42,802 nucleotides of DNA from a virus (IMGVR_UViG_3300036715_001482:1-42802), one strand, 5' to 3'; positions 5,744 to 14,221 are shown, counted from the first letter of the stretch. Notes: generated by a model not told the origin, from the letters alone. A program made the numbers and translations.

Positions 5744-6328
5744 ATGAACTGTGAACACGTTATGAGTTTGTTATCAGTTCCCAGCTCGTCCATTCCCCCC
5801 ATCCCATTGACACCGCCCCCGCCCTGGTCTATCCTTCCTGCATACCCATCCACCACCCCGCCGGGAAGAATGCCGCCTCCTCGCCTTCGCTACACTCACG
5901 ACGCTCTTGTCGATATGGTCATTGCGGAACCGTATCTGGCGCAGAGCGAGCTTGCGGCGCGCTTCGGGTATACGCAAAGCTGGATTTCGATCATCATGAC
6001 GAGCGATGCGTTTCGGGCGAAGCTCGCGGAGAGGCGGGAAGACCTGGTCGATCCGATTCTGAAGGTGACGCTCGAGGACAGGTTCCGGGCGATGACGCAG
6101 CGATCGCTCGAGATACTTCAGGAAAAGCTCTCCGCCCCTGCGAGCGTAGTCCCGGACGGGCTGGTGCTCAAGGCGATGGAGCTGGGGGCGAAGAGCCTCG
6201 GGCTGGGCGGGAATGCTCCTCCGCAGGCTCTCCCTCCCGATCACCTTGATAGGCTGGCTGAGCGGCTCCTCACGCTCCAGCGCGGAATCTCGGGGCGCGT
6301 GATTGAAGGGGAGGTCACAGATTGCTAA
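5744..6328 (+). CDS. Terminase small subunit
   Basis: 194 residues from the first ATG; the true start could be at 5759 or at an ATG near 5870, since the first 40 residues are low-complexity proline-rich and no start has a clear ribosome site. The core (from about LRYTHDALVDMV) contains a helix-turn-helix, QSELAARFGYTQSWISIIM, then a helical oligomerisation region (RREDLVDPILKVTLEDRF). This is the usual layout of phage small terminases, which bind the packaging start site and hand DNA to the large subunit encoded two genes on. First gene of the late operon. Confidence 0.75.
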   Translation: MNCEHVMSLLSVPSSSIPPIPLTPPPPWSILPAYPSTTPPGRMPPPRLRYTHDALVDMVIAEPYLAQSELAARFGYTQSWISIIMTSDAFRAKLAERREDLVDPILKVTLEDRFRAMTQRSLEILQEKLSAPASVVPDGLVLKAMELGAKSLGLGGNAPPQALPPDHLDRLAERLLTLQRGISGRVIEGEVTDC

Positions 6329-6510
6329 TGCGCGAAGTTCCCCTGGCGACCCTCACCCTCGAGATTGGGCGGCTGATGGTGCAGGTCGATGGCGCGTTCG
6401 AGGATTCCTTGTTTAATGCAGGGGCTATTGCGGCCCTTCTGTGGCTGCGCGACGGGGGAGCGGCTCCCTCTGAGGTGGGGCTTAGGGCCCTCGAGGAGCC
6501 GCCCGAATGA
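6328..6510 (+). CDS. Small hypothetical protein between terminase subunits, 60 aa
   Basis: The start ATG at 6328 overlaps the stop of the small terminase gene (TAATG), and the stop overlaps the start of the large terminase gene (ATGA), so the three genes are translationally coupled. The protein has two amphipathic helices with a hydrophobic stretch (FNAGAIAALLWL). No family recognised; by place it may help packaging. Confidence 0.65.
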   Translation: MREVPLATLTLEIGRLMVQVDGAFEDSLFNAGAIAALLWLRDGGAAPSEVGLRALEEPPE

Positions 6511-7964
6511 CAGTCCGGCTCAGCGCTCCCTTGATCGAGAGTTTCGCGGGAATGTTCCTGTCGCAGATGTACGATGATCCGCAGGTAACTCCGGACTGTC
6601 ATCGGGAGTGGTGGGAGATGTACTGCCAGGACGACGCGCAGGTTGCGATCGCCGCTCCTCGGGGGCACGCGAAGTCCACCGCGCTCACGCACGACTTCGC
6701 CCTGGCGAATGCGCTCTTTCAGGTCGAGTCTCACATCCTGATCGTGAGTGCGACGGAGGAGCTGAGCATCGGGCATCTCGGGGATATTGCGAAAGAGCTT
6801 CGAGACAACGACGACCTCATCCGGCATTTCGGCGTGGAGAAGTTCCTCACCGACTCGAAGGGCGAGATTGTTATTCGCTGCCGTGGCGGGTATGAGTTCC
6901 GGATCATTGCACGGGGAAGTGGGCAGAAACTCCGGGGGCTGAAGTGGAATGGCAGGCGGCCCGGCCTTATCATCTGCGATGATATGGAAGAGGATGAGCA
7001 GGTCGAGAACATCGACAGGCGGCGGAAGTTTCGCCAGTGGGTTATGCGCGCACTCCTGCCGCTCGGGCGGAGGAACTGCAAGATTCGGTGGCACGGGACG
7101 ATCCTCCACGAGGCCGCAATGCTCGCGCGGATTATGAAGGATGACACCTGGGTGAGCGCTCTCTACAAAGCTCACGAGGGGTTCGATGACTTCTCCTCCA
7201 TCCTCTGGCCCGAGATGTGGAGTGAGGAGCGGCTGCGTAGCAAGCGCGAAGGGTACATTGCCCAGCACGATCCGGCGGGCTACTCCCAGGAGTACCTCAA
7301 CGACCCCTTCGACAACAGCGACGCCTATCTGCGGCGAGACGACTTCCTCCCCATGACGCCGGCAGACTACGAGGCCCCTGGCTACGTGAAGGTGGGCGTG
7401 GACTTCGCGGTCTCGAAGGCTGATAGAGCTAATCGCACCTCCTTCACCGTTGGGTCGAGGGGCGCTGCGAACACCATCTGCATCCGGGACGAGCGGGTGG
7501 GGAGGTGGGAGCCTCTCGAGTGGATTGAAGTGTTCTTCGAGCTGGAGGAGCGCTGGCATCCCGACGAGTTCATTGTTGAGGGTGGCGTGATCTGGAAAGC
7601 GATTTCTCGGACAATCTTCAACGAGATGGCGGCAAGGGATGTTTTTTTCTCTATCCGGGTTCTCAACCCTGTGAAGGATAAGGGAGTGCGGGGACGGCCG
7701 CTGCAAAAGCGCCATCGTGCAGGAGCCATGCGGTACGACAAAGCGGCCTCTTGGTATGCGGCCTACGAGGCTGAGCTTCTGCGCTTCACGGGCACCTCCG
7801 ACGCGCTTGCCGACGACCAGTTTGACTCCACTGCCCTTCTGGTGAGGGGGTTCGACGAATCCGCCGCAGTGGAAGAAGAAGACTTCCTCCCAGAGGATGA
7901 GTTAGAAGTTCGGCGCGCTCCTCGCGGCGGGTCTGCGGGACGCAGTATGACAACTGGATATTGA
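6507..7964 (+). CDS. Terminase large subunit (packaging ATPase/nuclease)
   Basis: 485 residues, normal for the family. The N-terminal ATPase has a Walker A variant APRGHAKST (residues 50-58) and a Walker B/glutamate region LIICDDMEEDE (154-164). The C-terminal RNase-H-like nuclease begins with VGVDFAVS (D299) and has a late acidic pair in DDQFDS. It pumps DNA into the prohead through the portal and cuts the concatemer. The C-terminal tail is acidic then basic (EEEDFLPEDELEVRR), likely the portal-docking end. The AxRGHAKS form of Walker A is usual in this terminase group. Confidence 0.95.
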   Translation: MTVRLSAPLIESFAGMFLSQMYDDPQVTPDCHREWWEMYCQDDAQVAIAAPRGHAKSTALTHDFALANALFQVESHILIVSATEELSIGHLGDIAKELRDNDDLIRHFGVEKFLTDSKGEIVIRCRGGYEFRIIARGSGQKLRGLKWNGRRPGLIICDDMEEDEQVENIDRRRKFRQWVMRALLPLGRRNCKIRWHGTILHEAAMLARIMKDDTWVSALYKAHEGFDDFSSILWPEMWSEERLRSKREGYIAQHDPAGYSQEYLNDPFDNSDAYLRRDDFLPMTPADYEAPGYVKVGVDFAVSKADRANRTSFTVGSRGAANTICIRDERVGRWEPLEWIEVFFELEERWHPDEFIVEGGVIWKAISRTIFNEMAARDVFFSIRVLNPVKDKGVRGRPLQKRHRAGAMRYDKAASWYAAYEAELLRFTGTSDALADDQFDSTALLVRGFDESAAVEEEDFLPEDELEVRRAPRGGSAGRSMTTGY

Positions 7965-7976
7965 AAAGGAATCACA

Positions 7977-8120
7977 ATGGCTCTTGACGTAACCCTTACC
8001 ACCTTCGCGCAGGCCCTCGTCGCACGAAACTCTGAGGATGAGATTCAAGCCGCTACGGCTGCGCTGCTCGCTGACCTCCAGGCTCTCGTGCCGGCTCCTG
8101 CTCCGGCTCCTGCACCATGA
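7977..8120 (+). CDS. Small protein with Pro-Ala tail, 47 aa
   Basis: A 47-residue frame with ribosome site AAAAGGA (6 bases upstream). Most of the chain is one helix (TFAQALVARNSEDEIQAATA), ending in repeated PA units (VPAPAPAPAP). Its stop overlaps the next start (ATGA). Family unknown; small helical proteins at this place in podoviruses are often minor virion parts. Confidence 0.5.
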   Translation: MALDVTLTTFAQALVARNSEDEIQAATAALLADLQALVPAPAPAPAP

Positions 8121-8221
8121 AAAAAGCCAAGACCCCCAAGGCGGTAAAGACGCCTGAGCAGCAACGCCCCCCGACCGAAGCCAAGCCTATTCCCCAGCGC
8201 AAACAGCTGGCGGGCTACTGA
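8117..8221 (+). CDS. Very small basic protein, 34 aa
   Basis: A lysine- and proline-rich 34-residue frame (MKKAKTPKAVKTPEQQRPPT) coupled by a 4-base overlap to the gene before. It is too short and disordered to assign. Phage-encoded basic peptides of this type may bind DNA or RNA, but nothing here proves it is a stable product. Confidence 0.4.
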   Translation: MKKAKTPKAVKTPEQQRPPTEAKPIPQRKQLAGY

Positions 8222-8235
8222 AAAGGAACTGAAAA

Positions 8236-8433
8236 ATGTCTTCTGTAAAACGTCCTACCAAGCACACTGAGCATGCTAGCAAGGGTGAGCATGTCACTGT
8301 TGTAACCCATCATCGACTCGCCGAGACCCACTCGAGTGCTGTGTTTCCGGAGCACGCAGGCGAGTCTACCTGGCACAGTGGCCCGCGTAACGGGCATCCG
8401 GGCAAGGGTGACGGGAAAGCGCGCGGTCGATGA
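8236..8433 (+). CDS. Small histidine-rich protein, 65 aa
   Basis: A good ribosome site (AAAAGGAA) lies 8 bases upstream. The chain is rich in His, Lys and Gly (KRPTKHTEHASKGEHVTVV and a GHPGKGDGKARGR end) with few hydrophobic residues, so it is probably disordered or metal-binding. The stop overlaps the next start. Family unknown. Confidence 0.55.
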   Translation: MSSVKRPTKHTEHASKGEHVTVVTHHRLAETHSSAVFPEHAGESTWHSGPRNGHPGKGDGKARGR

Positions 8434-8741
8434 GTCGGATCGTCCTCGCGCCTAAGCCCCTCGGGGAGACCCGGCGGGAAACTTTCGACTTCTCGTCGCG
8501 TCTGGCCTCCGGGGAAACTCTGACCGGGGCGTCGGGTAGCGCGTCAGTCTACAGCGGCACCGACGCCTCACCCTCTGCGCTGCTCCAGGGCTCTGCGAGT
8601 GTGAGCGGAGCGCTTGCATACGTGACTCTGACCGGCGGGGTTGTCGGAGTGCTCTATGAGATTCTCTGCACTGCTACCACCTCTGCCGGACAGGTCCTTA
8701 CGCTGTCTGCCTACTTAGCTCTTACCCCGGACCTGCAATGA
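8430..8741 (+). CDS. Putative fibre/tail adaptor-type virion protein, 103 aa
   Basis: An all-beta protein of Ig-like appearance: alternating Ser/Thr/Gly/Val strands, and the order F-SRLASGETLTGASGSASV ... GVLYEILCTATTSAGQV. This order (deviation from a set value, then a time/space derivative-like strand) is what I know from small phage proteins annotated as fibre-tail adaptors. It sits between terminase and portal, 4-base overlap with both neighbours. The virion role is likely; the exact place is not certain. Confidence 0.5.
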   Translation: MSRIVLAPKPLGETRRETFDFSSRLASGETLTGASGSASVYSGTDASPSALLQGSASVSGALAYVTLTGGVVGVLYEILCTATTSAGQVLTLSAYLALTPDLQ

Positions 8742-10843
8742 TTAAGCTTGAGACTCTCCTGACCCTCGACGACAGTGCGATGCTTTCGCCAAACCTGTGC
8801 GATCGTTTCTCGGAGAGAGACCTTGGGGCCCTGGGCCGCTTGGTGGTTGACGGGTATAAGAGAGACTTGCAATCCCGCGCGAAGTGGGAGAAGCGGATGC
8901 AGAGCGCCATGAACCTAGCGCTTCAGGTTCAGCAAGATAAGAGTTTCCCGTGGCCGAATTGCTCTAACATTGCTTTCCCGCTTGTGACTATTGCGGCCCT
9001 CCAGTGGCAGGCGCGCGCATACCCCGCGCTGGTTGAGGGGAACCAGGTTGTGAAGTGCCGCGTGGTGGGCAGCGACCCAAACGGGATGAAGCAGGCTGCG
9101 GCTTCGCGCGTCTCCACCCACATGAGCTATCAGGTCATGGAGGAGGATGAGGCTTGGGAAGAGCAGCACGATCGGATGCTGATTAGTGTTCCAATCGTCG
9201 GAACGGCCTTTAAGAAGTCCTACTACTCCGGTCGAAAGGGCTGCAACATCTCGGAGCTGGTGCTGGCGCAGGACCTCGTCCTGGACTACTACGCTACGTC
9301 GGTTAATGACTGCGCGCGCAAGACTCACCGCATTCCGCTCTCTCGGAACGAGATTCACGAGAAGTCCGTCAGGGGTGTTTTCCGCGACGTGACGGGAGAG
9401 AGCTGGCTGGAGGGGATGCCGCAGCCAGTGGCGGCGCAGAAGTCGGATTTGCGAAGGGGGATGAGTGAACCCACGCCCGATGACACCACGCCCTTCCGTG
9501 GGCTCGAGCAGCATGTTTCCCTCGACCTGGACGGCGATGGCTATGCGGAACCCTACATCATCACAGTCGAAGAAACCACCGAGACGGTTCTCCGCATTGT
9601 CACTCGGTTTGAGCCGGTTGATATTGAGCGAGTTGGCGGGCGGATTGTTGCGATTCGCTCCATAGAGTATTTCACGAAGTACGGCTTCATACCCGCTCCC
9701 GATGGCGGCATCTATGATATTGGTTTCGGGATATTGCTCGGGCCCCTGAACGAGAGTGTCAATACGATTATCAATCAGATGGTGGATGCCGGGACGATGG
9801 CGAACACAGCGGGAGGCTTTCTCTCGCGCGGAGTGAAGATCAGAGGCGGAAGCTATACCTTTGCGCCCCTCGAGTGGAAGCGCGTGGACTCGACTGGAGA
9901 AGACCTCCAGAAGGGTATTGTTCCGTTGCCTGTGCGGGAGCCCTCGGCGGTGTTGCTCCAGCTTCTCCCCCTCCTGATCAACTACACAAACCGGATCAGC
10001 GGATCGACAGATGCTGCGACTGGCGAGAACCCTGGGCAGAACACCCCGGCAGAGACGCAGCGGTCGATGGTCGAGCAGGGTACGAAAATCTACAATGCGA
10101 TCTTCAAGCGCATCTGGCGCTCGATGAAGGAGGAGTTCAAGAAACTCTTTATTCTCAATGCGCGGTATCTCCCGGTGGAGTCCCGCTACGGAGATGGCCC
10201 GGATAGCGTAGTGCTGCGGGCTGACTACATGCAAGACACGCGCGCGGTGGTTCCGGCGGCTGATCCAAATCTCGCCAGCGATACCATTAGATTCCAGCAG
10301 GCGACTCTAGTGAAGCAGGCAGCCGCTGCCACAGGTGGCTACGACCGGGATGCGGTGGAGCGGATGTGGCTGCGCTCGCTGAAGGTCGATGGGTATGAGG
10401 CTCTATTCAAGGGTTCCGACAAAGTTCCGCCGCTCCCGAATCCGAAGATGATGCTTGAAGAGGCGAAAGCCAAAGTCAAAGAAATGCAAATCAAGGCGCA
10501 CCTCCAAGAGGTCGCCCTCAAGATTCAGTCTGACCAAGAAAAGGTCAAGGCGCAAGTTGATCTCCTCAAAGCCCAGGCCGCCAAAGCGCTGGTCGAGGCT
10601 GGCGGGAATCAGGCTGCACAGCGAGTTCGTGAATTCGAGGTGCAGGTCGCTGCCAAGGAGAGCGAGCATAAAACTCTCCAAGGCTATCTAGAGCTAGCAA
10701 TGAAAGGAATGCAAGATGATAAGTCAGGAGGAGTTTCTGGATTGGAAAGCCCACCGAGTCACCAAGGCGGTGCTGGCGGTGCTGACGGCCAAGATGGAGG
10801 AGGGCAAGGCGGAATGGGCGGAGGGGCGTTTTATGGGGGATGA
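8738..10843 (+). CDS. Portal protein (P22 gp1-like size)
   Basis: 701 residues, directly downstream of the terminase group. The N-terminal part (MNLALQVQQDKSFPWPNCSN) and the middle (SVNTIINQMVDAGTMANTAG) match large podoviral portals. It would form the dodecameric DNA gate at one capsid vertex and bind the gp4-like factor at 19514-20221. The C-terminus has a long coiled coil (from EEAKAKVKEMQIKAHLQEV to KESEHKTLQGYL), like the P22 barrel, then a Gly-rich end (GGQGGMGGGAFYGG) whose DNA is shared with the next gene in another frame. Confidence 0.85.
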   Translation: MIKLETLLTLDDSAMLSPNLCDRFSERDLGALGRLVVDGYKRDLQSRAKWEKRMQSAMNLALQVQQDKSFPWPNCSNIAFPLVTIAALQWQARAYPALVEGNQVVKCRVVGSDPNGMKQAAASRVSTHMSYQVMEEDEAWEEQHDRMLISVPIVGTAFKKSYYSGRKGCNISELVLAQDLVLDYYATSVNDCARKTHRIPLSRNEIHEKSVRGVFRDVTGESWLEGMPQPVAAQKSDLRRGMSEPTPDDTTPFRGLEQHVSLDLDGDGYAEPYIITVEETTETVLRIVTRFEPVDIERVGGRIVAIRSIEYFTKYGFIPAPDGGIYDIGFGILLGPLNESVNTIINQMVDAGTMANTAGGFLSRGVKIRGGSYTFAPLEWKRVDSTGEDLQKGIVPLPVREPSAVLLQLLPLLINYTNRISGSTDAATGENPGQNTPAETQRSMVEQGTKIYNAIFKRIWRSMKEEFKKLFILNARYLPVESRYGDGPDSVVLRADYMQDTRAVVPAADPNLASDTIRFQQATLVKQAAAATGGYDRDAVERMWLRSLKVDGYEALFKGSDKVPPLPNPKMMLEEAKAKVKEMQIKAHLQEVALKIQSDQEKVKAQVDLLKAQAAKALVEAGGNQAAQRVREFEVQVAAKESEHKTLQGYLELAMKGMQDDKSGGVSGLESPPSHQGGAGGADGQDGGGQGGMGGGAFYGG

Positions 10844-10955
10844 CCTTGCGCGCACAGCTATTCGAAATGCTGCGGCTATCGGAAAGATGCAAGCCCTTCA
10901 GGGCCTGGTGGAGTTTGATTACGATACCCTTCTGGCGGAGACCGCAAATGAATAA
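10716..10955 (+). CDS. Small helical protein overlapping the portal end, 79 aa
   Basis: Begins MISQEEFLDWKAHRVTKAVL, an opening I recall from a common small phage protein placed beside portals. It overlaps the last 128 bases of the portal gene in another frame; the portal end there is low-complexity glycine, as expected when one frame is constrained by the other. Ends in LVEFDYDTLLAET, and its stop overlaps the co-chaperonin start. Function unknown. Confidence 0.65.
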   Translation: MISQEEFLDWKAHRVTKAVLAVLTAKMEEGKAEWAEGRFMGDDLARTAIRNAAAIGKMQALQGLVEFDYDTLLAETANE

Positions 10956-11271
10956 GAGCGGACTGAAGCCTTTAGGGCGCGCCGTGCTGCTGCGGCCCTA
11001 CGCTGTCGAGGAGATGACAAAGGGCGGGCTTATCCTGCCGTCTCAAATCCGAGAGCGAGATCAGATGGCCGAGCAGCGGGCGGTGGTGGTTGAGGTTGGG
11101 GCCGCCGCTTGGGAGGATGAACGGGTTCCGCGCTGCGCCCCCGGCGATAAGGTTATGTTCTCGAAGTTTGCTGGCTACGCCACAGTTGGCCCGGCTGACG
11201 GGCAGGCTTACCGAGTGGTAAACGACCGGGATATCTTCCTGGCCATCGTGAAGGAGAAAGAAGATGAGTGA
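10948..11271 (+). CDS. GroES-like co-chaperonin (Cpn10 family)
   Basis: 107 residues from the ATG at 10948, which lies inside the end of the upstream gene (8-base overlap); a longer frame from 10840 is rejected. The Cpn10 pattern is clear: PLGRAVLLRPYAVEEMTKGG, ILPSQ, then VVEVGAAAW, the GDKVMFSKFAG loop and YRVVNDRDIFLAIV at the end. Phage T4 Gp31 is the known precedent: it replaces GroES so that GroEL can fold the phage capsid protein. The place here, between portal and scaffold/capsid genes, suits the same job. The mobile loop (GGLILPS) includes the usual GroEL-binding hydrophobic triad. Confidence 0.8.
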   Translation: MNKSGLKPLGRAVLLRPYAVEEMTKGGLILPSQIRERDQMAEQRAVVVEVGAAAWEDERVPRCAPGDKVMFSKFAGYATVGPADGQAYRVVNDRDIFLAIVKEKEDE

Positions 11272-12079
11272 AGACATCGAGAGAGAGGCAACTGGCTTAG
11301 GCTGGGTGCCTGCTGAGAAGTTCAAGGGCGACCCCGAGCGGTGGGTTGATGCAGCGACCTTCGTTCAGCGCGGGCATGACATTATGCCGATTCTGAAGAA
11401 GAACAACGAGGGGCTGCGCGAAGAGGTATCCGTCCTCCGCTCGGAGATGACAAAGACTCAGCAGCTTCTCATGGATGCGCAGGCCTCTCTGACCGAGTTC
11501 CAGGAGTACCACAAAGAGGACTCGAAGCGGCAGTATGAACGGGCTCTCGAAAAGCTGAAGGGTGACAAGAAGGAAGCGCTGCGGGAAAATGACGTTGACG
11601 CTGTTGTGGAGATTGACGAGGCGATTCGCCTGCTGGACAAGCAGGAAACTGCTAAGCCGGTTAAGCAGCCCGTTGCTCTGGAGCGTCCCGATCCGACGCA
11701 AGCGCCTGATTTTCAAGCCTGGCTGCGAGATAACCAGGACTGGTACGGGGCTGATAAGGCCAAGACCGCCTACGCGAATAGTGTTGCGCAGTACCTGCGG
11801 GCAATGGAACCGGCGCTCACAGGGCGCGGCTTCCTTGATAGGGTTAAAGATGAGGTGGCGGAGAAGTTCGGAACCTCTGAGGCTCGAGTCGACCGTGTCG
11901 AGGGCTCGAGGGGTGGAGCAGCTAATTCGCGCGGCGGGCGCTCCTACGCTGATCTTCCTCCGGAAGCTAAGGCCTCTTGCGATAAGTTCGGGGCGCGGCT
12001 GGTGGGAGAGGGCAAGGCGTATAAGGATCAAGCAAGCTGGCGTAAACAATACGTTAATGATTATTTTGGAGATGAGTAA
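11264..12079 (+). CDS. Capsid scaffolding protein
   Basis: 271 residues, acidic and mostly helical, with a coiled coil in the first half (LRSEMTKTQQLLMDAQASL and following). The C-terminus (YADLPPEAKASCDKFGARLV ... YVNDYFGDE) resembles the conserved end of phage scaffolds that lie just before the capsid gene. Scaffolds guide coat assembly and leave the prohead before or during packaging. The 8-base overlap with the co-chaperonin gene and 1-base overlap with the next imply coupling. Confidence 0.7.
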   Translation: MSEDIEREATGLGWVPAEKFKGDPERWVDAATFVQRGHDIMPILKKNNEGLREEVSVLRSEMTKTQQLLMDAQASLTEFQEYHKEDSKRQYERALEKLKGDKKEALRENDVDAVVEIDEAIRLLDKQETAKPVKQPVALERPDPTQAPDFQAWLRDNQDWYGADKAKTAYANSVAQYLRAMEPALTGRGFLDRVKDEVAEKFGTSEARVDRVEGSRGGAANSRGGRSYADLPPEAKASCDKFGARLVGEGKAYKDQASWRKQYVNDYFGDE

Positions 12080-12579
12080 TGGCTGATACCCTGGCAGCAA
12101 GTAAGGCGCAGCAAACAGCAGTTGTGCGGGCTGAGCGCAAGCGCATTCCCATGAGCATTCCGAAAGCCAAGCTGGCGGTTCCCGAGATTGAGGGCTACCA
12201 TCTTCACTGGATCAACGACTACGCTGGGCGCGTTGCACAGGCTGTTCAGGGGGGTTATGATTTTGTAACTGAGGAAGAAGGCATGGTCAATAGTTTTTCC
12301 CTCGGGACAGCTAGCGACCTATCGGGCAATACAGACCTTGGGTCTCGGGTAAGCGTGGTAGTCGGAAAGAATGAAGATGGCTCTCCGCTGCGCGCCTACC
12401 TGATGAAGATCAGGAATGAGTGGTTTACGGAAGATCAGGCAGTGGGTCAAGACAGAGTTAACGCTGTTGATCAACAGATCAGGCGTGGGCAGGTGGGTGC
12501 GGAGAAGGATGGCGCTTCTGACAGGGCTAATCGCTACGTGCGTACCGCAGATATAACAGCCAACTCTAGGAGAACCTAA
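12079..12579 (+). CDS. Head-region structural protein, 166 aa
   Basis: Recognised only as a conserved phage protein between scaffold and capsid. Key features are YHLHWINDYAGRVAQAVQGG, SGNTDLGSRVSVVVG and YLMKIRNEWFTEDQAV. Start and stop each abut neighbours (TAATGG joints). The first 25 residues are basic. A role in the capsid or its assembly is inferred from place alone. Confidence 0.6.
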   Translation: MADTLAASKAQQTAVVRAERKRIPMSIPKAKLAVPEIEGYHLHWINDYAGRVAQAVQGGYDFVTEEEGMVNSFSLGTASDLSGNTDLGSRVSVVVGKNEDGSPLRAYLMKIRNEWFTEDQAVGQDRVNAVDQQIRRGQVGAEKDGASDRANRYVRTADITANSRRT

Positions 12580-13208
12580 TGGCTAACTTAAACGCTCCGT
12601 CCGGCCTTTCGCCTGTGATGTACCGGAACGGCAATTTTTGGAATGGACAGGCTCGACTCTATACTATCCTTGCGGCTAACACTAACGCTTTTGCGGTCGG
12701 TGACTTGGTGGCGTCGGATGCTTCTGGCTGCGACCCGAATGGCCTGAGTGCTGTTACTCTGGCTTCGGCAGGTGCCGCCGCTCGCGGGGTTATCGTTGCC
12801 GTCGGTAGTGCAATTCCGATGGGCGGGATGCTGCAGGGTGGCCCGATGATTAACCCGGCCAACTTGACCCAGCTCTCCCGTCCGGCAGCAGCGCAGGCGA
12901 CGAACTGGTTTGCGATGGTGGTTGATGATCCTGACGTGATTTTCGAGATTCAGGAGCGCTACACCGGCTCTGCGGTCTCTGCTACGCAGATGGCCAAGAA
13001 CGCCAACATCATCTACGCAGCTCCCGCATCGGGTGCCGTCTACTCGGGAACGTTGCTCGACCAGACGACCATTGCCACTACAGCTACCCTCAATCTCCGT
13101 ATCCTCGGAGCTGCGCAGCGCGTAGACAATACTCCCTTTACCCTCGGCCAGCGCCTCTGGGTTTGTATCAACAACCATGAGTTCAGCGGCGGCGTAGCTG
13201 GCGTTTAA
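12579..13208 (+). CDS. Putative head decoration/structural protein, 209 aa
   Basis: All-beta, Ala/Gly/Thr-rich protein beginning MANLNAPSGLSPVMYRNG, an opening common among phage structural proteins encoded just before the capsid gene. Contains a compact segment (GDLVASDASGCDPNG) and a later LLDQTTIATTATLNLRILG strand pair. Preceded by a ribosome site (AGGAGAACC). A capsid cement or minor head role is likely but not shown. Confidence 0.6.
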   Translation: MANLNAPSGLSPVMYRNGNFWNGQARLYTILAANTNAFAVGDLVASDASGCDPNGLSAVTLASAGAAARGVIVAVGSAIPMGGMLQGGPMINPANLTQLSRPAAAQATNWFAMVVDDPDVIFEIQERYTGSAVSATQMAKNANIIYAAPASGAVYSGTLLDQTTIATTATLNLRILGAAQRVDNTPFTLGQRLWVCINNHEFSGGVAGV

Positions 13209-13223
13209 CGAGGAGAATCGATC

Positions 13224-14144
13224 ATGGCAGTCGGCGGCATCATCAACACGGGCTCACACCCCAAGGCACTATGGCCTGGCATCCACGCATTCTGGGGCCA
13301 GATATTCAACGAGCATCCCCCCGAGTACCCGGACCTCTTCGACATTGAAGAGTCCGATATGGCGTATGAGGAGGACGTGCAGGTTACCGGTTTTGGCCTG
13401 GCTCCGGTCAAGGCCGAGGGCGCGCCTATCGCGTATGACTCTGAGATTCAAGGCCCGGTCTCTCGCTATATCCATGTGGCGTATGCCCTCGGGTATATCT
13501 GCACCTACGAGGAACTGCGCGACAATCTTTACGAGACAGTCTCCATGCGGCGCGCGAAGGCCAACGCTTTCTCCATTGTGCAGACAATCGAGAACATTGC
13601 GGCTACCTTCTACAATCGCGGCTTCAATTCTTCCTACGCGCTTGCAGACGGGCAGCCCCTGCTTTCGAGCGCCCATCCGTTCACGACCGGCGGCACTTTC
13701 AGCAACGTCCTGAGCCCGGCCGCCGATTTGAGCGAGGCTTCTCTGGAAGACATTTGCATCCAGATTATGGGCATCACGACTGATCGTGGGCTGCTGGTAA
13801 ACTTCATGCCGATGAGTTTGCATGTGCCTCGCCAGGAGTGGTACAACGCTAATCGTATTCTGAAGAGTGTCCTTCAAAACGACACGGCTAATAATGCGAT
13901 CAATGCGCTGAAGGCCACTAATGCTTTCCCGAAAGGCATTAAGCTGAACCACTACCTGACCGCTCCGCATGCCTGGTTCGTCCGCACAAATGCGATGAAT
14001 GGTTTGCAGTTCTTCTGGCGCGATAAGCCGTCGTTCGATCAGGACAATGACTTCGACACCAAGAATGCGAAGGCAGCAACCTACATGCGCTTCTCGCTGG
14101 GCTGTACTGACCCCCGCGCTATCTTCGGAAGTAATGGGCCGTAA
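13224..14144 (+). CDS. Major capsid protein (HK97 fold, Mu gpT-like)
   Basis: 306 residues with a strong ribosome site (AACGAGGAGAA). Begins MAVGGIINTGSHPKALWPGI and contains DVQVTGFGLAPVKAEGAPI, YALGYICTYEELRDNLY, SSAHPFTTGGTFSNVL and LNHYLTAPHAWFVRT. These match the Mu-type (gpT-like) major head subunit as found in many podovirus-like phages. There is no long N-terminal delta domain, in line with the separate scaffold gene. Two hairpins follow the gene, as is usual for highly expressed coat genes. Confidence 0.9.
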   Translation: MAVGGIINTGSHPKALWPGIHAFWGQIFNEHPPEYPDLFDIEESDMAYEEDVQVTGFGLAPVKAEGAPIAYDSEIQGPVSRYIHVAYALGYICTYEELRDNLYETVSMRRAKANAFSIVQTIENIAATFYNRGFNSSYALADGQPLLSSAHPFTTGGTFSNVLSPAADLSEASLEDICIQIMGITTDRGLLVNFMPMSLHVPRQEWYNANRILKSVLQNDTANNAINALKATNAFPKGIKLNHYLTAPHAWFVRTNAMNGLQFFWRDKPSFDQDNDFDTKNAKAATYMRFSLGCTDPRAIFGSNGP

Positions 14145-14159
14145 GAGTTAGGTTATAGT

Positions 14160-14191
14160 GGGTTCACGTAACAATCCCGTTATGTGAGCCC
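14160..14191 (+). terminator. Long stem-loop after the capsid gene
   Basis: GGGTTCACGTAAC and GTTATGTGAGCCC pair over 13 positions (two G-U pairs in RNA) around a 6-base loop. No T run follows. It probably stabilises the capsid mRNA or partly ends transcription. Confidence 0.55.
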
Positions 14192-14203
14192 ATCTCCGGT
14201 CGG

Positions 14204-14221
14204 CGGGAGGTTTCCCTCCCG
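14204..14221 (+). terminator. Second GC-rich hairpin after the capsid gene
   Basis: CGGGAGG and CCTCCCG form a 7-bp stem with a TTTC tetraloop, 12 bases after the first hairpin. No clear U-tract follows. Tandem hairpins here would lower expression of the fibre genes relative to capsid. Confidence 0.5.

Noticed and set aside
6315-7715. 466-aa minus-strand frame
   Set aside because: Antisense of the large terminase gene; its composition is typical of a GC-rich shadow frame.
8915-10234. 439-aa minus-strand frame
   Set aside because: Antisense of the portal gene with no recognisable motif.
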